Shown piece by piece: positions 60,825-64,000 of a DNA stretch of 64,000 nucleotides (its first letter is position 1; every line of letters begins with the position of its first letter). Origin of the DNA: Sebastes aleutianus. Taxonomy: Eukaryota; Chordata; Actinopteri; Perciformes; Sebastidae. The stretch lies in contig CAKAKS010000066.1 in assembly GCA_916700875.1 (NCBI GenBank), forward strand, positions 7,843,743 to 7,907,742. The letters run 5' to 3'. The notes under the pieces are model-generated. The model ran no database searches and was not told the origin of the DNA. It was given only the letters and a program-made list of their open reading frames with translations. A program made the translations under genes and the position numbers.

Positions 60825-61045
60825 CGGAGGTCAGCGTAAGGAGACCGAAGTCAACGTTCATTTATTTTAATTTAACTCTGTAGCTTAAATATTGTAACAA
60901 ACATAGTCATTTTAAGCCAAACCAAGTTTTTTTTTTTAATAAACCTAATGAAGTAGTTTTGTTGCCTAAATTTAGCAAAGTAGTTGTGTTGCGTTTTTTT
61001 TTTTTTTTTTCAATTTACAGCGTTAACCATGTGTTTAAAACTTAA
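60825..61045 (+). repeat. R1 dispersed repeat, copy k, degraded
   Basis: GGAGACCGAAGTCAACGTTC, TTTTAAGCCAAACCAAG, GAAGTAGTTTTGTTGCCTAA and TACAGCGTTAACCATGTG retain R1 order. A poly-T run sits at about 60,993-61,010. Confidence 0.55.
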
Positions 61046-61229
61046 GCACAAATAACAATACATCAATATAAAAACATACTTTAGTAGAAATCCTAGTATT
61101 ACCTGCAAAATATACATAAAGTATCAAAAGTAAAGGTACTCCTTCTGCAGAAAAATGGCCCCTATGACTGATATAATTATATAATAATAATATAATATAT
61201 AATAATAAACTCACAAAAGAAAAGAAAAA

Positions 61230-61545
61230 CCAAAAAAGGCAGATGATATGAGATTAAGGCCAAAGGACATGAGCACAGAGCAAGTAAAGACAATAGAATG
61301 AATGAGATCAGATAAATAGGAATAAAAACAGTATAAATAAAAATGTACATCAAACAATTCCAAAAGCTTTCACAAATAGATAAGTTATAAGATGAGATTT
61401 AAAAGAAGCCAGAGACTGTGTGTCTGAGTTCAGTAGGCAGAGAGATCCATAGTTTTGGGGCTCTAATAGCAAAAGCCCGATCACCCTTTGTCCCAAACCG
61501 TGACCTGGGAATACCCAGCAGGGCTCCATCCGCAGATATCAATGG
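61230..61545 (-). mobile_element. Non-LTR retrotransposon ORF2 C-terminus plus 3' UTR, fragment
   Basis: From 61,527 down to a stop at 61,399 the minus strand encodes LLGIPRSRFGTKGDRAFAIR then APKLWISLPTELR. This is the characteristic end of L2/CR1/Rex-type LINE ORF2. The copy stops short, in the region where LINEs usually read FKxxLKT, after an early TAA. An AT-rich stretch to 61,230 would be its 3' UTR. RT and endonuclease domains are absent. Confidence 0.72.
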
Positions 61546-62199
61546 TCAGAAACCACTACATGACATTAGATCGTTAATACTGATGCATTAATGCATAAGG
61601 ATCATTTTACTGTTGTATCTGGTCAATGTGGAGCTAAGTTTAACCACTTTATACACAATTTGGTTGTGTAGTCCAGTAGTGGGCCCCCTCTTAAGGGTCA
61701 CAAGATGAATCTGAAGGGTCGTATGATGATTAATGGAGTAGAACAGAAAAAAAAAATAGCATTTGCTTTGCTCTTTTTGTGAAATAGTGGATTATTTTAC
61801 TCCTTTGGGCCTTTACTGAAATGAAGCCATCTGATAAGTTTAGAGGGGAAATCACTCTTTGGAGGTACTTCTAACTCATATATCTGAAAAGTGACGAGGG
61901 GCCCCAACTACTGCTTTAATCTTTAACAATGCATCATATGTTTATTAATGTAAAACCTTAATCTGAAAAGTAACAAGTAACTCCAGCCCTCAATGTTGTG
62001 AAGTAAACACTACACGAGTTTCTGAGCAGAAGTATAAAGTATAGCATAACATGAAAATACTCTAAGTATCTCAAAATTGTACTTGAGTAAATATACTTAA
62101 TTTGCTTACGTTATCCCATCAACCTCTTACTTCTCAAAGCTGCAGTATTATCAGTTTGCCAAATCATAGCACTAAAATAGGCAAAGTTACAAGCACTGT

Positions 62200-62400
62200 G
62201 TTTATTTCCAGAAATCGGTAGAATTTGTTGAAGCACTGGTAACGGCAGTGGATCAATAGGGAGCCAGAGAGCTGTTATCACTCTTTCAAATGAACCGATA
62301 ATTAATTAGGACCACATGTCATCGCCACAAATGCACCATGGGACGACCGGGCTCTGTTGTTGTTGTTATTTTGGGCGAGGTGAGGCGACGTCTACCTTTC
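62200..62400. promoter_or_regulatory. Candidate conserved non-coding stretch (inference)
   Basis: AACCGATAATTAATTAGGAC inside complex single-copy DNA (GGTAACGGCAGTGGATCAAT, CATCGCCACAAATGCACC). No frame. Unproven. Confidence 0.22.
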
Positions 62401-62639
62401 AACCTTGATTATCTTTGGTGTTTGTCAGAGTAACACAGTAGAAACCAGCAGCAGGTGCAGAGAGCTGATTAGAATCTGGCACAGTCACATGATGATGACT
62501 CATCGAAACACATGCGAGGCGAGGAGGAAGAGGAAGCGGAGGGCAGGACCAAATCATCAGCGTCTCTCTCTATCTCGCCCGATCTCTCTCATGACTTTGT
62601 CAAAAGGCACACAGATTAAGAAAAACAGCGCTAATTAAA

Positions 62640-63130
62640 ACTTTTGTATAAGACTGAATCTAATTGAGCGGGCTGATTATTAAGTAGCTTTTCAGACGTA
62701 CGCGAGGCCATCGACGTGCCACAGCTACGAGCAAGGGTAAAAACTTCATCATCAGCATCAGCTCGGATGGGATCTGAGGTTGTCAAAACATGGCCCAATT
62801 AAAAAAGTTAATTCATTAAAACTTGCTGGACTTGTCGACAGACCTGGAAGATGACTGATTTATCTGATGTTTATTTCTGCACAGCTCCCACTATTCTGAG
62901 CAGCTCCGTGTCCTTGCTCTTTTCAGAAAGGGATAAGAAATGCTGTACTTCTCAGCAATTTAATGTGTAGTCTAATTAAGATGTTAAGAACATACCGTGC
63001 TCGCAGACATGTAGAATTACTTTGTTGCGTCATTGTGCAGCGACAGCCATTTCAGTCCACCTTGAAGCATTTATCGCATCTATCAGACATGATTGCCACA
63101 GAAAGGTCTTTCTCGAATTTTACGCAGTAG
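62640..63130. promoter_or_regulatory. Candidate conserved non-coding stretch (inference)
   Basis: GAATCTAATTGAGCGGGCTG, GCCCAATTAAAAAAGTTAAT, TAGTCTAATTAAGATG and a GC-richer centre (GAGGCCATCGACGTGCCAC) in repeat-free DNA. The right half (GCAGCGACAGCCATTTCAG; TTATCGCATCTATCAGACA) is equally complex. Unproven. Confidence 0.25.
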
Positions 63131-63354
63131 TGCTAAATTGGAATACTTTTGTGGATTAAAGTGTGCAGTGAGGAGTACGAGTTTAACAACGGCTACAGCT
63201 ACATGTTTTACTCTAGGGTTTGTAGAGCTGGAGCCGTTTGCACCAAATGTTCATAAGTTCAAATTTAGCTAACTAAGTTTCACTAAGTGGAGATTTAAGC
63301 TTCGCTAAACTAAATCATGGGTTGCACCAGAAAAACTATTTACAAAGCACTGTT

Positions 63355-63470
63355 AAGTTTTAACCTGCAATAACTGATTTTTGTTTTTGGCCACTTGGGG
63401 GCAGCGGAAACAAGCTGTGAACACAACATTGACCTATCATCACATTATAACGGGCGGGTCCATCTGCGTT
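63355..63470 (+). repeat. F dispersed repeat, copy 4 (5' part)
   Basis: GCAATAACTGATTTTTG, GGGGGCAGCGGAAACAAGCT and GTGAACACAACATTGACCTA match 27,510-27,580. Confidence 0.55.
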
Positions 63471-63639
63471 CTGTTACGTTTTTTCAAATGGAAACGCCCA
63501 CTCAGCTGTTACAAAAAACAGGCTACCAAAGTACGCTGATCGAAGCTAATCAATAAACTTATGAATAATAGGAACGCAACCACTAGCTGAGTCAAAGTTT
63601 GCTGTGCTAAGTTTGGAAATAACTAAAAGGTAGTTCCGA

Positions 63640-64000
63640 TTTTTTGGAGTGGGGTTGTATGTATACTCCGGTGTTCTGTGAGGTAAAATGACTGTTTTTG
63701 TGAATGGAGTCTGGTAGCTTTGAATAGATCAATATAACAGCTTCAGTTCCCCGTCGGAAAGGGCTGTCTGACAGCGAGGTAATGCGGCTGTGGAGAAAAA
63801 CTTATTTTAGCCTCCTAAAAAATCTATCAATTTAAGTTTAGTGTAGTTTAAGTTAGATTATTTTCACCGCTTCACTTGCCATCAGACGGCCCTTTCCAAC
63901 AGCCCTTTCCGACGGGGAACTGAAGCCATTAAATCACTGTCTTAAAAACCACCAGACCAGACTCCATTCACAAAAACAGTAATTTTATCTCGCAGAATAT
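63640..64000. repeat. Large inverted repeat running off the window
   Basis: The left arm has TGACTGTTTTTGTGAATGGA near 63,689 and CTTCAGTTCCCCGTCGGAAA near 63,741. The right arm has CCGACGGGGAACTGAAG near 63,909 and TCCATTCACAAAAACAG near 63,962. Outer parts (TTCTGTGAGGTAAAATGAC against its reverse near 63,980) still pair at the window edge, so the palindrome continues beyond 64,000. The spacer is about 130 bp. It is probably a foldback transposon. Confidence 0.85.

Larger units (their letters stand above)
61546..63354. other. No gene seen; single-copy with regulatory texture
   Basis: No repeat family recognised. The plus frame at 62,405-62,638 is motif-free. Confidence 0.4.

Overview
The window looks like non-coding nuclear DNA from a ray-finned fish, most likely a percomorph teleost. 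The case rests on repeats: tRNA-derived SINE copies that end in a fish-type tail (AAAGCGCTATATAAATGC), two SINE-like copies ending near AATAAAGGC, several short transposons whose sequences I recognise as teleost-wide, LINE fragments, and very dense CA/TG and GA/CT microsatellites. There is no operon structure and no convincing bacterial, phage or organellar gene. I found no complete protein-coding gene and no exon I would defend. The window is probably an intergenic desert or the inside of a very large intron. The long open frames all fall in low-complexity or repeat DNA.

Layout. 1-10 kb: a dispersed repeat here called R1, a dimeric repeat, two elements of a family here called T (one split by a nested SINE), an antisense SINE fragment and one short exon-like stretch near 8.0-8.2 kb. 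10-20 kb: a repeat called F, split by a 386-bp insertion that carries a RecQ-helicase-like start; hAT-like fragments; and a 562-bp hAT element with perfect 8-bp target duplications at 15.66-16.22 kb. 20-32 kb: more R1, a long transposon with a T element nested in it, F, purine-rich tracts, and a pair of very long TG arrays at 31.7-32.27 kb. 32-50 kb: SINEs, a 610-bp T relative with inverted termini, a 21-bp minisatellite, a LINE tail, a hAT-like copy holding a 131-bp foldback, and a second perfect hAT insertion at 48.16-48.61 kb. 50-64 kb: a 1.3-kb purine-only satellite, F, R1, SINE, hAT-like and T copies, another LINE tail, and a large inverted repeat that runs off the right edge.

How the parts relate. 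There is no pathway here. What can be read is a history of insertions: SINE into T at 6.8 kb, a helicase-bearing element into F at 10.0 kb, hAT into older DNA at 15.7 kb, T into a TTAA-type element at 24.4 kb, and a foldback into a hAT-like copy at 41.1 kb. Between the repeats lie several AT-rich single-copy stretches with clusters of TAAT/ATTA homeodomain-type motifs. These could be conserved enhancers, but that is inference only and needs an alignment. Family names R1, F, T, S1, S2 and S3 are labels made for this report; no database was searched.
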